Assembly: GCA_003249225.1 (NCBI GenBank) | Contig: QKJQ01000027.1 | Span: 186,001-250,000, forward strand | DNA length: 64,000 nt | Origin: Clostridia bacterium | GTDB lineage: Bacteria > Bacillota > Clostridia > Lachnospirales > Lachnospiraceae | Direction of reading: 5' to 3' | Shown: positions 8,568 to 16,212 of the stretch, piece after piece | How positions within the stretch are numbered: position 1 is the stretch's first letter | How the letters are laid out: each line of letters starts with the position of its first letter | Position numbers and translations under genes: made by a program | Notes under the pieces: model-generated | Seen by the model: only the letters and a program-made list of their open reading frames with translations | What the model was told of the DNA's origin: nothing | Databases searched by the model: none

Positions 8568-9020
8568 ATGAGCAAAAAGAAAAAAAGTTCAAAATCATCT
8601 TCCGTAGTATGGAGAATCATCCTTTCTTTTATTGCTGTTGCGATGATTCTTCTCTCACTTCGAAACATTTCACTGTATTTTATTGGCGATAAAACATTTG
8701 CCAACGTAACTACAACAAGACGGGGCGGATCAAATGACGGTGCTGTTTCATCAGCCCGATACGAATGGTCCGTCGATTATACATTTACAGACAGCAATGG
8801 AACTACGCACAACGGTCATACCACCGTACGCGGAAGCGATACTTCATCGGGCAGCATTTCTCCTGTTGTATATTACTATTCATTTGCTCCGTTTCTAAAT
8901 GCCTTGGAAATGGATGCAAGTCCAAATCTTGGACAGTTGATTCTGGTAGTTCTTGGTGTTTTTCTTCTTTTTGTTATGAATAAGAAGAAAAAAAACCGTG
9001 CTGATCAGCAATTCGAATAA
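8568..9020 (+). CDS. DUF3592-like small membrane protein
   Basis: A 150-residue protein with a lysine/serine-rich N-terminus (KKKKSSKSSS), one membrane segment (about 14-36), an extracytoplasmic beta-rich stretch of about 75 residues with 'YEWSVDYTFTDSNGTTHNGHT', a second membrane segment (about 120-138) and a charged tail (KKKKNR). The layout fits DUF3592-type proteins, whose function is unknown. A GGAGG site precedes the ATG by 6 bases. It diverges from copA and its 3' end is used as one arm of the terminator of the facing DUF1858 gene. Confidence 0.7.
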   Translation: MSKKKKSSKSSSVVWRIILSFIAVAMILLSLRNISLYFIGDKTFANVTTTRRGGSNDGAVSSARYEWSVDYTFTDSNGTTHNGHTTVRGSDTSSGSISPVVYYYSFAPFLNALEMDASPNLGQLILVVLGVFLLFVMNKKKKNRADQQFE

Positions 9021-9034
9021 GCTCAGCACGGTTT
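8985..9034 (-). terminator. Rho-independent terminator of the DUF1858 gene, overlapping the end of the facing gene
   Basis: AAACCGTGCTGA (8993-9004) and TCAGCACGGTTT (9023-9034) form a perfect 12-bp stem. Read on the minus strand the stem is followed by a run of Ts (As at 8989-8995 on plus). The plus strand has no such run after the stem, so it mainly stops minus-strand transcription. One arm is inside the last codons of the plus-strand gene. Confidence 0.85.
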
Positions 9035-9058
9035 ATGGGTAAAATGATTTCTGTATAC

Positions 9059-9268
9059 TTACAGTTCAGTCTGTTCAAGAAATATGTTCATATCATCAAC
9101 GAGTGAATCCACATCGATTCCATGTACCATACAAGCCTGTTCCAGTGTCTCACCCTGTGCGGACGGACATCCTACGCAGTGCATACCTGACTCCATTAAC
9201 ACAGTGGCCAGATCAGGATCCATACGAAGAGCCTGCTGAATTGTCATTGTTTCATTGACCTGTCTCAT
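9059..9268 (-). CDS. DUF1858 protein (hybrid-cluster-protein-associated redox disulfide domain)
   Basis: A 69-residue protein with the DUF1858 fold pattern: '[20 protein letters not shown]', then [24 protein letters not shown]. The CxxC in HCVGCP is the defining redox pair of the family. Such proteins occur in anaerobes and are thought to bind or reduce metal or disulfide centres; no enzyme activity is established. A longer start seven codons upstream would overlap the AAAGGAGG site, so the ATG at 9266-9268 is chosen. It is monocistronic with a strong terminator. Confidence 0.88.
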   Translation of the reverse strand: MRQVNETMTIQQALRMDPDLATVLMESGMHCVGCPSAQGETLEQACMVHGIDVDSLVDDMNIFLEQTEL

Positions 9269-9384
9269 ATCTATAACCTCCTTTACCAAATGGGCAAATT
9301 ATCATCTTGATGTTATCTTGGTGAATCATTACTTTTAAATCTATTGCTTCGACTTGTATCATAACACGATCCCATCATAAATGT

Positions 9385-9400
9385 TGTAGCCATGGCTACA
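9385..9400. promoter_or_regulatory. Perfect 16-bp palindrome upstream of the DUF1858 gene
   Basis: TGTAGCCATGGCTACA is a perfect palindrome about 117 bases before the DUF1858 start. A possible -10 (TATGAT on the minus strand, about 9355-9360) lies downstream of it, so the palindrome sits near the -35 region. Its binding protein is unknown. Confidence 0.4.
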
Positions 9401-9445
9401 TTGTTATATGGCATTTTCTTTCTTATGATACCTATTCAAAATCAT

Positions 9446-9470
9446 AAAAAGCAGCTTTAAGCTGCTTTTT
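9446..9470. terminator. Bidirectional rho-independent terminator
   Basis: AAAAAGCAGC (9446-9455) pairs with GCTGCTTTTT (9461-9470) around a 5-base loop, with T-runs in both directions. On the minus strand it is about 210 bases after the DUF2202 stop, so it may end that transcript. Confidence 0.75.
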
Positions 9471-9521
9471 ACTTTAACTTCTTATCTTGTAGTATCTTTT
9501 TTCTTCCCATTCATAATGATT

Positions 9522-9603
9522 ATCACTTTGATTCAGAATGTTTATCACTTTACTTCAGAATGACTATCACTTTGATTCAGGATGATTATCACTTTGATTC
9601 ATA
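9522..9603. repeat. 22-bp tandem repeat, 3.7 copies, in the DUF2202-DUF1858 intergenic region
   Basis: Units at 9522-9543, 9544-9565, 9566-9587 and a partial one at 9588-9603 share ATCACTTT-ATTCAG-ATG with a few substitutions. They lie within the 412-base stretch 9269-9680, which otherwise holds the terminator at 9446-9470 and the palindrome at 9385-9400 and no gene. Confidence 0.85.
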
Positions 9604-9680
9604 CAATATAGTAACTTCTTTGTTATTATCAGTTCTAACTTATGAACCGTTCTTTGGTATAGGCTCTGCTTATCTTGTTT

Positions 9681-10427
9681 TTATGGTAAAAGACATGATC
9701 CATCACACTCCTGTGAACCTATTCCCGTTCCGTCACAGATACCGCTTCCGCTACCGAATCCTGCATTGTCCGTGTAACAGCTGCCTGTTCTGTTCGAGGT
9801 CACATCGCTTCTTCCACGTCCCGAACTTCCCATGCGGCCAGAATTCCTGCCTGATCTGCTTTCCTTATAGCTATTACCATCTTCTGAATTACCGTAAGAT
9901 CGTCTTCCAGAACTGTCATTGCCATAATCACAGGTTCCATCGCAATCTGTTCCTGTCTCAAAAGCCTCCAGATGCTGTTTTGATGCATTCATAAGGTTTG
10001 TAAATACAGCCACAACATCCGCTGGCAGATCCTGTGAAAGGAACGACTCATACATAGCAATGTTTGCAATCTCAGCGGTTACTCCGGTTTCATATGCATC
10101 CTCCAGCGATTCCGGAAGTACGACCTGGGAAGCCCAGTCTTCGATGGGAATTTGATAATTATAGGTCACAAAAAGATACTCAATTGCTGCAATGTGTGTT
10201 GCTTCTGCTTCAATAATATTCGAAAATTGTGTATCTGTACCGTATGCAGCAATAATTGCTTCATACTCAGCATAGGCATGATGCTCATCTTCAAGCGCAA
10301 GTATCAGCATTTCCTCCAGTGTCTTTTCTTCTGTGTCTGCGGCATAGACGCTGCTGCCTGCCATAAGTCCTGTTACCATAAGTACTGCTGCTAAAATTCC
10401 TAATCCTTTCATCCAATGCTTCTTCAT
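9681..10427 (-). CDS. Secreted ferritin-like DUF2202 protein
   Basis: A 248-residue exported protein. A signal peptide covers about 1-30 (MKKHW, hydrophobic core, cleavage near SVYA-AD). Residues about 35-155 form the DUF2202 four-helix ferritin-like domain with Glu/His pairs in DEHHAYAEYEAI, EATHIAAIEY, EIANIAMYESF and SKQHLEAF. A low-complexity Gly/Ser/Arg-rich tail of about 85 residues follows, holding Cys pairs (TDCDGTCDYG, QECDGSC). Function is unproved; metal binding is likely. The longer start is rejected because it covers the AAAAGGAG site. It lies 111 bases downstream of the two-component genes and may belong to their regulon or operon. Confidence 0.88.
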   Translation of the reverse strand: MKKHWMKGLGILAAVLMVTGLMAGSSVYAADTEEKTLEEMLILALEDEHHAYAEYEAIIAAYGTDTQFSNIIEAEATHIAAIEYLFVTYNYQIPIEDWASQVVLPESLEDAYETGVTAEIANIAMYESFLSQDLPADVVAVFTNLMNASKQHLEAFETGTDCDGTCDYGNDSSGRRSYGNSEDGNSYKESRSGRNSGRMGSSGRGRSDVTSNRTGSCYTDNAGFGSGSGICDGTGIGSQECDGSCLLP

Positions 10428-10538
10428 GTTCAACACTCCTTTTCTTTTCAAAATTATTCGTCCGTTACTATCGTCCGTTTGTACTTTCTTGCTACAAGTA
10501 CATCATAAGAAATAATTTTGATAGAAGTATGATAGAAA

Positions 10539-11960
10539 TCAAAAAGAAGTATGAGAGCCTTTCTGGAGGGTGAACCAGAAGGTTGTTCCATTTTCAGGTT
10601 CACTGTGGACACTGAATATAGCTTTATGAAGTTCAAGAATTTCTTTTACTATGGCAAGCCCAAGACCTGTACCTGAACCTTTTTTTGTATTCTCTCCCCG
10701 GTAATATCGGTCAAATATGTGAGGAAGCTCTTCCTTTTCTATGCCTTTCCCATTGTCTTTTACTTCAAAAATCACAACGTCTTTCTTTTCTGCAATCACG
10801 AGCCTTACAATTGTTCCGTCTCCTGCATGGAGGAAAGCATTGTCGATCAGATTCAGGAAAACCTGCAGAATTCGTTTGGAATCACATTTAACAATGCTGT
10901 CTTGTGTACCTTCCGCATTGACGGTTATTCTGCCTTCCTGCACTTTGTCTTCGTAATGCTCATAAACTGACAGCAGCAGCTGACTTACCGGAATTTCTTC
11001 TATCTCAAGACCGGATGCTTTTGTTTTTAATTGCGACAGATCAAGAATTTCTGCAACTAATTTACCAAGACGTTCTGTTTCATTTACAATAACGGTAAGC
11101 TGCTTGTCTCTTTTCTCTTTGTCTTCGCCCGTAACATCAAGAAGTGTTTCTGCATAACCGCGAATTAATGTCAAAGGTGTTCTAAGTTCATGAGATACAT
11201 TGGCAACCAGTTCTTTTTGCAATACTTCATTTCTTGATAATGCTTCTCCCATGGAATTCATCTGGGAGGCCAGAACACCAAGTTCGTCACTCCGCCTGCT
11301 TTGTATTCTTGCTCCAAAGTTACCTTGTTCAAATTCTTTCGCTGTTTTACTGATTTGTAAAATGGGGCTGGTAAAGTGCTTAGCCAGTGCAAAGGAAAGT
11401 GCTGCTGCGATCAGCAGCAAAAGACCCGAAATAATAATAAGCTGTTGCTTTAAGATTACTGCGGTTTCATCAAGCGATGCTTTCGGATACATAACGAGCA
11501 CGATTCCCAGAAAAGTCCCATCTTTTTCAATCGGAACAGACATAAGTTCATAATATACATTCCATCGCTGGTGTTTTACTTCCTGTACCAGAGAATTTCC
11601 TGCCTGTGCTTCCTGATAAGCCAGCGAATAAGCTTCTCTTTGCATGCCAGGCAAAGTACCTGACGCTGCCGAAACTTCATATACTGTATTCATCGAGGTA
11701 TTCAACACCATAATGTTGATCTGTTTTTCATAGGCAAAAGAACTTATGCTATCTTCTTCCTCGCTTGTCAGATCTAAAGTACCGGTTTCATCTGCGTTTA
11801 TAGAAGCAGCAATTTCATACTCCTGTTTCATAATACGTTTCGTTATCATCTGTTCATAAAATTGGTCAAGAAAAACTATCTGAAACAGCCATAAAAAAAT
11901 CAGAACACTGCCTGTAAGCAGCATCATTGCAAGCCAAAGCTTCGATCGTATACTCTTCAT
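10539..11960 (-). CDS. Membrane sensor histidine kinase (HAMP - HisKA - HATPase)
   Basis: A 473-residue transmembrane kinase. An N-terminal membrane segment (about 10-32) is followed by an extracytoplasmic sensor region of roughly 140 residues, a second segment near 175-195, HAMP, then HisKA with the phospho-accepting His in NVSHELRTPLTLIRGYAETL and a HATPase with NLIDNAFLHA, DNGKGI and GTGLGLAI. This is the PhoR/ResE-like class paired with OmpR regulators. It overlaps the upstream response regulator gene by 4 bases, so the two are translationally coupled. The signal is unknown; the next gene downstream is the DUF2202 protein. Confidence 0.95.
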   Translation of the reverse strand: MKSIRSKLWLAMMLLTGSVLIFLWLFQIVFLDQFYEQMITKRIMKQEYEIAASINADETGTLDLTSEEEDSISSFAYEKQINIMVLNTSMNTVYEVSAASGTLPGMQREAYSLAYQEAQAGNSLVQEVKHQRWNVYYELMSVPIEKDGTFLGIVLVMYPKASLDETAVILKQQLIIISGLLLLIAAALSFALAKHFTSPILQISKTAKEFEQGNFGARIQSRRSDELGVLASQMNSMGEALSRNEVLQKELVANVSHELRTPLTLIRGYAETLLDVTGEDKEKRDKQLTVIVNETERLGKLVAEILDLSQLKTKASGLEIEEIPVSQLLLSVYEHYEDKVQEGRITVNAEGTQDSIVKCDSKRILQVFLNLIDNAFLHAGDGTIVRLVIAEKKDVVIFEVKDNGKGIEKEELPHIFDRYYRGENTKKGSGTGLGLAIVKEILELHKAIFSVHSEPENGTTFWFTLQKGSHTSF

Positions 11961-12655
11961 GTCGTTTCCTCCGCATCAAATTTATATCCGATTCCCCAAA
12001 CTGTGACGATCCATTTCCTATGGTCCTGAAGATTTTCCCGCAGCATTTTTATATGGGTATCCACGGTCCTGACATCACCGATAAAATCATATCCCCATAC
12101 TTGATTTAGAAGCTGTTCTCTTGAGAAAACTTTCTTTGGGTGTCTGACAAGGAAAAAGAACAGGTCATATTCTTTTGGTGTCATGGAACACAAATCACCT
12201 TTAATCGAGACACTTCTGGCATCAAAGTCAATGATAACATCCTCAATTACCTTTTGATCCGGTTTCTCCTCCTCTTTTTCCTGACTACCTCTGCTGCGGA
12301 GAATAATTGCTTTGATCCGGGCAAGAAGTTCTCTTGGGCTAAAGGGTTTGACCATATAATCATCAATTCCAAGTTCAAATCCAAACAATTTATCGTATTC
12401 TTCTCCTCTTGCTGTCAATAAAATGATCGGCACCTTGGAAATGGCCCGAATCTCTCTGCACACTTTCCATCCATCCATTTTCGGAAGCATTACGTCAAGC
12501 ACGATCAAGGATATATCATTGTTCTTGAATTTATTAATGGCATCCACGCCGTCCACTGCTTCAATAACATCAAATCCTTCCGGCAGCATGTACTCTTTTA
12601 CAATATCACGAATTCCCTGTTCATCATCTACCACCAGGATTTTTATTCCGTCCAT
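11957..12655 (-). CDS. OmpR/PhoB-family response regulator
   Basis: A 232-residue regulator. The receiver domain (1-120) has the acidic pair DDE, the phospho-acceptor Asp in LIVLDVMLPKMDGWKV and the conserved Lys in MVKPFSPREL. A winged-helix DNA-binding domain (about 135-230) has MTPKEYDLFFFLVRHPKKVFSREQLL and the recognition helix in VRTVDTHIKMLR. A G-rich site (GGGGGG) precedes the ATG. It is the first gene of the pair with the kinase at 10539-11960. Confidence 0.96.
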   Translation of the reverse strand: MDGIKILVVDDEQGIRDIVKEYMLPEGFDVIEAVDGVDAINKFKNNDISLIVLDVMLPKMDGWKVCREIRAISKVPIILLTARGEEYDKLFGFELGIDDYMVKPFSPRELLARIKAIILRSRGSQEKEEEKPDQKVIEDVIIDFDARSVSIKGDLCSMTPKEYDLFFFLVRHPKKVFSREQLLNQVWGYDFIGDVRTVDTHIKMLRENLQDHRKWIVTVWGIGYKFDAEETT

Positions 12656-12819
12656 ACGATCCCCCCATGTCTGATTTTTGTAAGATTAAGGGTCAGAATT
12701 CTTTTTCCCCATGCAAATTATACTTTTATTATAGCATAAAATCTGTACATACAAGATATAATTTCCCAACGATTGTTTTGAAAACATTTGATTTGCAGGA
12801 AAGCCGACAATCGCCAGTC

Positions 12820-12862
12820 CTGTGATTTTATCACAGAAATCACATTGTACCTTTGTTATACT
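12820..12862 (+). promoter_or_regulatory. CRP/FNR-like palindrome and extended -10 promoter before the flavoprotein gene
   Basis: CTGTGATTTTATCACAG (12820-12836) is a perfect inverted repeat that matches the TGTGA-N-TCACA pattern of CRP/FNR-family sites, but with a 5-base instead of 6-base centre. TGTTATACT (12854-12862) fits an extended -10. The palindrome falls on the -35 region, about 72 bases before the start codon. Confidence 0.5.
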
Positions 12863-12907
12863 CAGAACAGTTAATCAAAAACGAATTTATTTGAAAGGCG
12901 GGTTGAA

Positions 12908-13783
12908 ATGTCCAGTACAATAATAATAGGAAATGGTCCGGCTGGTGTGTCGGCAGCGCTCTATACCGCAAGAGCCGGTATAGAGACCACCATAGTCGGA
13001 AAGGATTTTGGTGCTCTTGAAAAGGCTGCATCCATTGAAAACTATTACGGATTCAGCTCTCCCATCTCTGGAAAAGATCTGATTACAGATGGGCTGGCCG
13101 GCGCAAAACGTCTGGGTGTATCCATCTTACAGGATGAAGTTATCGGCATTTCGTTCACGAATTCCTTCTCTGTAACTACAAAATATAAGAACCTTAACGC
13201 TGACAGTGTTATTCTTGCAACCGGAACTTCACGACGCGCTCCGGTAATTCAGGGGCTGAAACAGTTCGAAGGGCGAGGGGTCAGCTATTGTGCCGTATGT
13301 GATGCTTTCTTTTACAGAAAAAAATCAGTTGCCGTGTTAGGATCCGGAGCGTACGCTTTGCACGAAGCAATGGAACTCCTGCCAGTGACCTCCTCTGTAA
13401 CTTTACTGACAAATGGTGTTCCTCTCACCGTTGATGTTCCGGATGAAATCATGGTCAACACGCAGAAAATCAAAGCACTGGAAGGTGGAAACCAGCTGGA
13501 ATCCATACTTTTCGAAGATGAAAGCACACTTGATGTCTATGGTCTTTTTATTGCATTTGCCTTTGCCCAGAGCACCGATCTGGCCAGAAAACTTGGTGCA
13601 CTGACGGAAAAGAACAAGATTCTTGTTGATTCCAAAATGTCAACGAATCTTCCAGGACTTTATGCTGCCGGCGACTGTACCGGTGGATTGCTTCAGATAT
13701 CAAAAGCTGTCTATGAAGGAGCAAAAGCCGGAACGGAAGTAATTCAATATCTTCGAAATCTTGAAAAATCAAAGATCGCATAA
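12908..13783 (+). CDS. Thioredoxin-reductase-like FAD/NAD(P)H disulfide oxidoreductase
   Basis: A 291-residue cytoplasmic flavoprotein. The FAD-binding motif is GNGPAGVSAAL at the N-terminus, the redox-active pair is CAVC (near 135) in the NADPH domain as in bacterial TrxB, the second Rossmann motif is GSGAYALHEA, and the FAD-closing motif is GLYAAGDCTGG near the C-terminus. TrxB normally has CATC, and the second motif normally has GGGDSA, so this may be a divergent TrxB or a ferredoxin-linked relative. No thioredoxin gene lies next to it. An AAAGGCGGG-type site precedes the ATG. It diverges from the two-component operon. Confidence 0.87.
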   Translation: MSSTIIIGNGPAGVSAALYTARAGIETTIVGKDFGALEKAASIENYYGFSSPISGKDLITDGLAGAKRLGVSILQDEVIGISFTNSFSVTTKYKNLNADSVILATGTSRRAPVIQGLKQFEGRGVSYCAVCDAFFYRKKSVAVLGSGAYALHEAMELLPVTSSVTLLTNGVPLTVDVPDEIMVNTQKIKALEGGNQLESILFEDESTLDVYGLFIAFAFAQSTDLARKLGALTEKNKILVDSKMSTNLPGLYAAGDCTGGLLQISKAVYEGAKAGTEVIQYLRNLEKSKIA

Positions 13784-13834
13784 AAAATAAGCAACCGCGG
13801 TGCCTTGTATGACAAAACGCAGTTGCTTATTTTT
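13783..13834. terminator. Bidirectional terminator between convergent genes
   Basis: AAAAATAAGCAAC (13783-13795) pairs with GTTGCTTATTTTT (13822-13834). T-runs lie on both sides, so it can end both the flavoprotein transcript and the minus-strand mrp transcript. Confidence 0.85.
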
Positions 13835-13896
13835 CGTAATTTATCATGCGGCCTTACCAATACCATCAAGGAATCCCACAGATTTTCGATCCTCAC

Positions 13897-14763
13897 TCAC
13901 AATTCGTCTATTCCTTTATCTATCGTTTCAAGTATTCTAACTGCATGATCCAGATCATCACAGTCAAATCGCTCAAATTCTCCAATATCAACAAGAGCTG
14001 ATATCGCAGGATCAATCGGTATCCTTCCAAGGGATGGAACACCCAATTCGTCTGCTATATCCTGAATTTTGCTCTCTCCAAATATATTCACTTTTGTCTT
14101 ACAGTCGGGACATAATACATAGCTCATGTTCTCGACAAGACCTAAGACTGGTATTTTCATTTGTTTTGCCATATTCACTGCCTTTTTAACGATCATGGAA
14201 ACAAGATCTTGCGGTGAAAATACAATAACCACCCCATCCAAAGGCAAGGATTGAAATACAGTCAGCGGAACATCACCAGTGCCCGGAGGCATATCAATTA
14301 ATAGATAGTCAAGTTCTCCCCAGGCCACATCACTCCAGAATTGTTTTACGGTTCCGGCAAGAATCGGCCCTCTCCATAGGACCGGGTCTTCTTCCCTTTC
14401 AAGCAAAAGATTTACTGACATAATCTTTATGTCATTTGCTGTGTGTTCCGGAAGAATTCCCATTTCATTTGCTCTTGCTTTCCCTTTGATTCCAAACATT
14501 TTCGGTATGGAAGGTCCTGTAATATCAGCATCTAAAATTCCTGTTTTATATCCTTTTCGGTTCAAAAGGACAGCAAGCATTGCTGTTACAAAGGATTTTC
14601 CGACGCCTCCCTTACCACTGGCTACCCCAATGACATGTTTTACACTGCTGTATTCATTCATATCGACTGCAAACTTATTCTTATTACTGGTATTCTGCGT
14701 ACATCCTTCACAGGATTCTTTTGTACAGGACGAATCCTGGCATTCGTGTTTTTGCTCTGACAT
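13897..14763 (-). CDS. Mrp/NBP35-family P-loop ATPase (Fe-S cluster carrier)
   Basis: A 288-residue cytoplasmic ATPase. An N-terminal Cys-rich stretch (CQDSSCTKESCEGC) resembles the NBP35-type cluster site. The deviant Walker A is GKGGVGKS, Walker B includes LLIDMPPGTGD, and a C-terminal CxxC (VLCPDCKT) is the conserved cluster-binding pair of Mrp proteins. Members hold and transfer 4Fe-4S clusters. It is 107 bases downstream of the DUF134 regulator gene on the same strand; Mrp and DUF134 genes commonly travel with the NifX-like/MinD set seen at 20927-25043. Confidence 0.93.
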   Translation of the reverse strand: MSEQKHECQDSSCTKESCEGCTQNTSNKNKFAVDMNEYSSVKHVIGVASGKGGVGKSFVTAMLAVLLNRKGYKTGILDADITGPSIPKMFGIKGKARANEMGILPEHTANDIKIMSVNLLLEREEDPVLWRGPILAGTVKQFWSDVAWGELDYLLIDMPPGTGDVPLTVFQSLPLDGVVIVFSPQDLVSMIVKKAVNMAKQMKIPVLGLVENMSYVLCPDCKTKVNIFGESKIQDIADELGVPSLGRIPIDPAISALVDIGEFERFDCDDLDHAVRILETIDKGIDEL

Positions 14764-14870
14764 TGACTTGACTCCTCATTAATAATTTACACATAATGGT
14801 CTTATGCTCATTATCGTATTTTAATTCAATTATGGGCATATGTCAATATCTTATCGGAAAACTATAGATT

Positions 14871-15344
14871 TTACGCTTCGTTCTTTCGTTTGTTGCAATT
14901 CTTTCTGCAGAACTTTCCGCTGCAGCCGGACTGACATATCACATGCTCCGAACCGCAGGAAGGACAGGCATAGGATTCCATTCTCTCTTCTTCAAAGTTC
15001 TCAAAGCTTTCCTTCCATTCCTTTCCACATTCTTTACAACGGACAGGGCAGATATTTCTGGTGAAATTACCGCCTTCAATACGGATTGCTTTTCCATTCA
15101 AAAGACTGTCTGCAACTTTTTCTCTGGCTGACAGTAAAATACGCTGGAATGTGGGTCTGGATACTTCCATGCGAACCGCACATTCTTCCTGTTCCAGACC
15201 AAGCAGGTCTTTTAACCGGATTGCTTCCAGTTCTTCAAGTTTTAACTGATTTTCCTCCGTGCCTTCTTCAATTCCATCGGTCGGAGTAAAGCAGGTTACA
15301 ACCGGGGTTGCTTCGACCTTCCTCCATTTTACTGGTCTTGCCAT
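14871..15344 (-). CDS. DUF134 DNA-binding protein with C-terminal zinc/Fe-S-type Cys cluster
   Basis: A 157-residue protein of the DUF134 family. It starts MARPVKWRKV, has a sigma-70 region 4-like helix-turn-helix (GLEQEECAVRMEVSRPTFQRIL) and ends with two Cys pairs, CKECGKEW and YACPSCGSEHVICQSGCSGKFCRKNC, that would bind metal. DUF134 genes are typically next to Mrp, NifX-like and MinD genes in anaerobes, as here. A start two codons upstream would lie one base from the AAAGGAG site, so the second ATG (15342-15344) is used. It begins 41 bases after the zinc operon's last gene and may be read through from it. Confidence 0.9.
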   Translation of the reverse strand: MARPVKWRKVEATPVVTCFTPTDGIEEGTEENQLKLEELEAIRLKDLLGLEQEECAVRMEVSRPTFQRILLSAREKVADSLLNGKAIRIEGGNFTRNICPVRCKECGKEWKESFENFEEERMESYACPSCGSEHVICQSGCSGKFCRKNCNKRKNEA

Positions 15345-15385
15345 ATACATCTCCTTTACTAATTACATTATAAACATAGCAGTCA

Positions 15386-16192
15386 CTAATAATAAGAATA
15401 ATAAATATAGGGATCTTCCGGTGCCTCACTCTTGTCAATGATCACATCGGTAAGGATCGGGACTGTCTCACCATGATATTTTGTTGTTTCAATTGTTCCG
15501 GTAACCATAATCCATTCATCATCAATCAATGTACTTCGTTCATCACTTTCACATAAAATACCGTATCCTGCAACATCAGCTGCACAGCATACCATAAAAT
15601 ACCTTCCTGCCAAAAACTGATTTTCTGTAAAATCTTCTACGGAATAAACTTGTGCCAGATATTGATATCTTTTCCCTATAAAATCATCCGTATTTACGTA
15701 TACATCAAAGTACCAATTGCTAAAAACCGCTTCTTTTATTTTTATCACACCGTCTTCTTCGTACTGATCATAAGCAAGTGATGAATCGGTTGTGTCAGTA
15801 TTTTCTTTCATATCTTCCGATTGCTCAGACAACTCTGTTTGATTCTGCTGGCTGTTGCTTTCTATGTCAAGCGTAAGATTTTGTGTGCTGTCCGAAAGAT
15901 CCATACTTTTACCACTGACTCCTGTGGCAGGAAAAGCCAGCGCAAAAAACACCGGAAGAAATAAAATCACATAATGTTTTAAATTGCTGTTATGACGAGC
16001 CTTTTTTACCTTTGGAACAAGACTTAAAATAAATGCAATCAGAATTAAAACAGATATCCATAATCCTATTTTGAACCTGGGATGTACATAATAATTTACT
16101 TTTCCACTGCACAGTGCCCATAAAAGAAATATTGATATAAAAATCAGTACAATGATCTGCATTACAGCATCCATATTTTTATTTCGTTTCAT
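15386..16192 (-). CDS. YcgQ-like (TIGR03943 / DUF1980) membrane protein, partner of the permease
   Basis: A 268-residue protein with two N-terminal membrane segments (about 8-26 and 38-58), a third near 75-95, then a linker rich in Ser/Gln/Glu and an extracytoplasmic domain of about 130 residues with 'VIKIKEAVFSNWYFDVYVNTDDFIGKRY' and 'CCAADVAGYGILCE'. This is the known two-part architecture of the YcgQ family, almost always encoded next to a DUF318 permease, as here (20 bases downstream). The pair is often under Zur control in Firmicutes; function is not established. A GAGG site supports the start. Confidence 0.87.
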   Translation of the reverse strand: MKRNKNMDAVMQIIVLIFISIFLLWALCSGKVNYYVHPRFKIGLWISVLILIAFILSLVPKVKKARHNSNLKHYVILFLPVFFALAFPATGVSGKSMDLSDSTQNLTLDIESNSQQNQTELSEQSEDMKENTDTTDSSLAYDQYEEDGVIKIKEAVFSNWYFDVYVNTDDFIGKRYQYLAQVYSVEDFTENQFLAGRYFMVCCAADVAGYGILCESDERSTLIDDEWIMVTGTIETTKYHGETVPILTDVIIDKSEAPEDPYIYYSYY

Positions 16193-16212
16193 AACTACCT
16201 CATTTCATATTG

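Noticed and set aside
9946-10100. Possible Cys-rich or mobile element in the low-complexity DUF2202 tail
   Set aside because: The Gly/Ser tail reads in the same frame as the ferritin-like domain and has no repeat or transposon ends.
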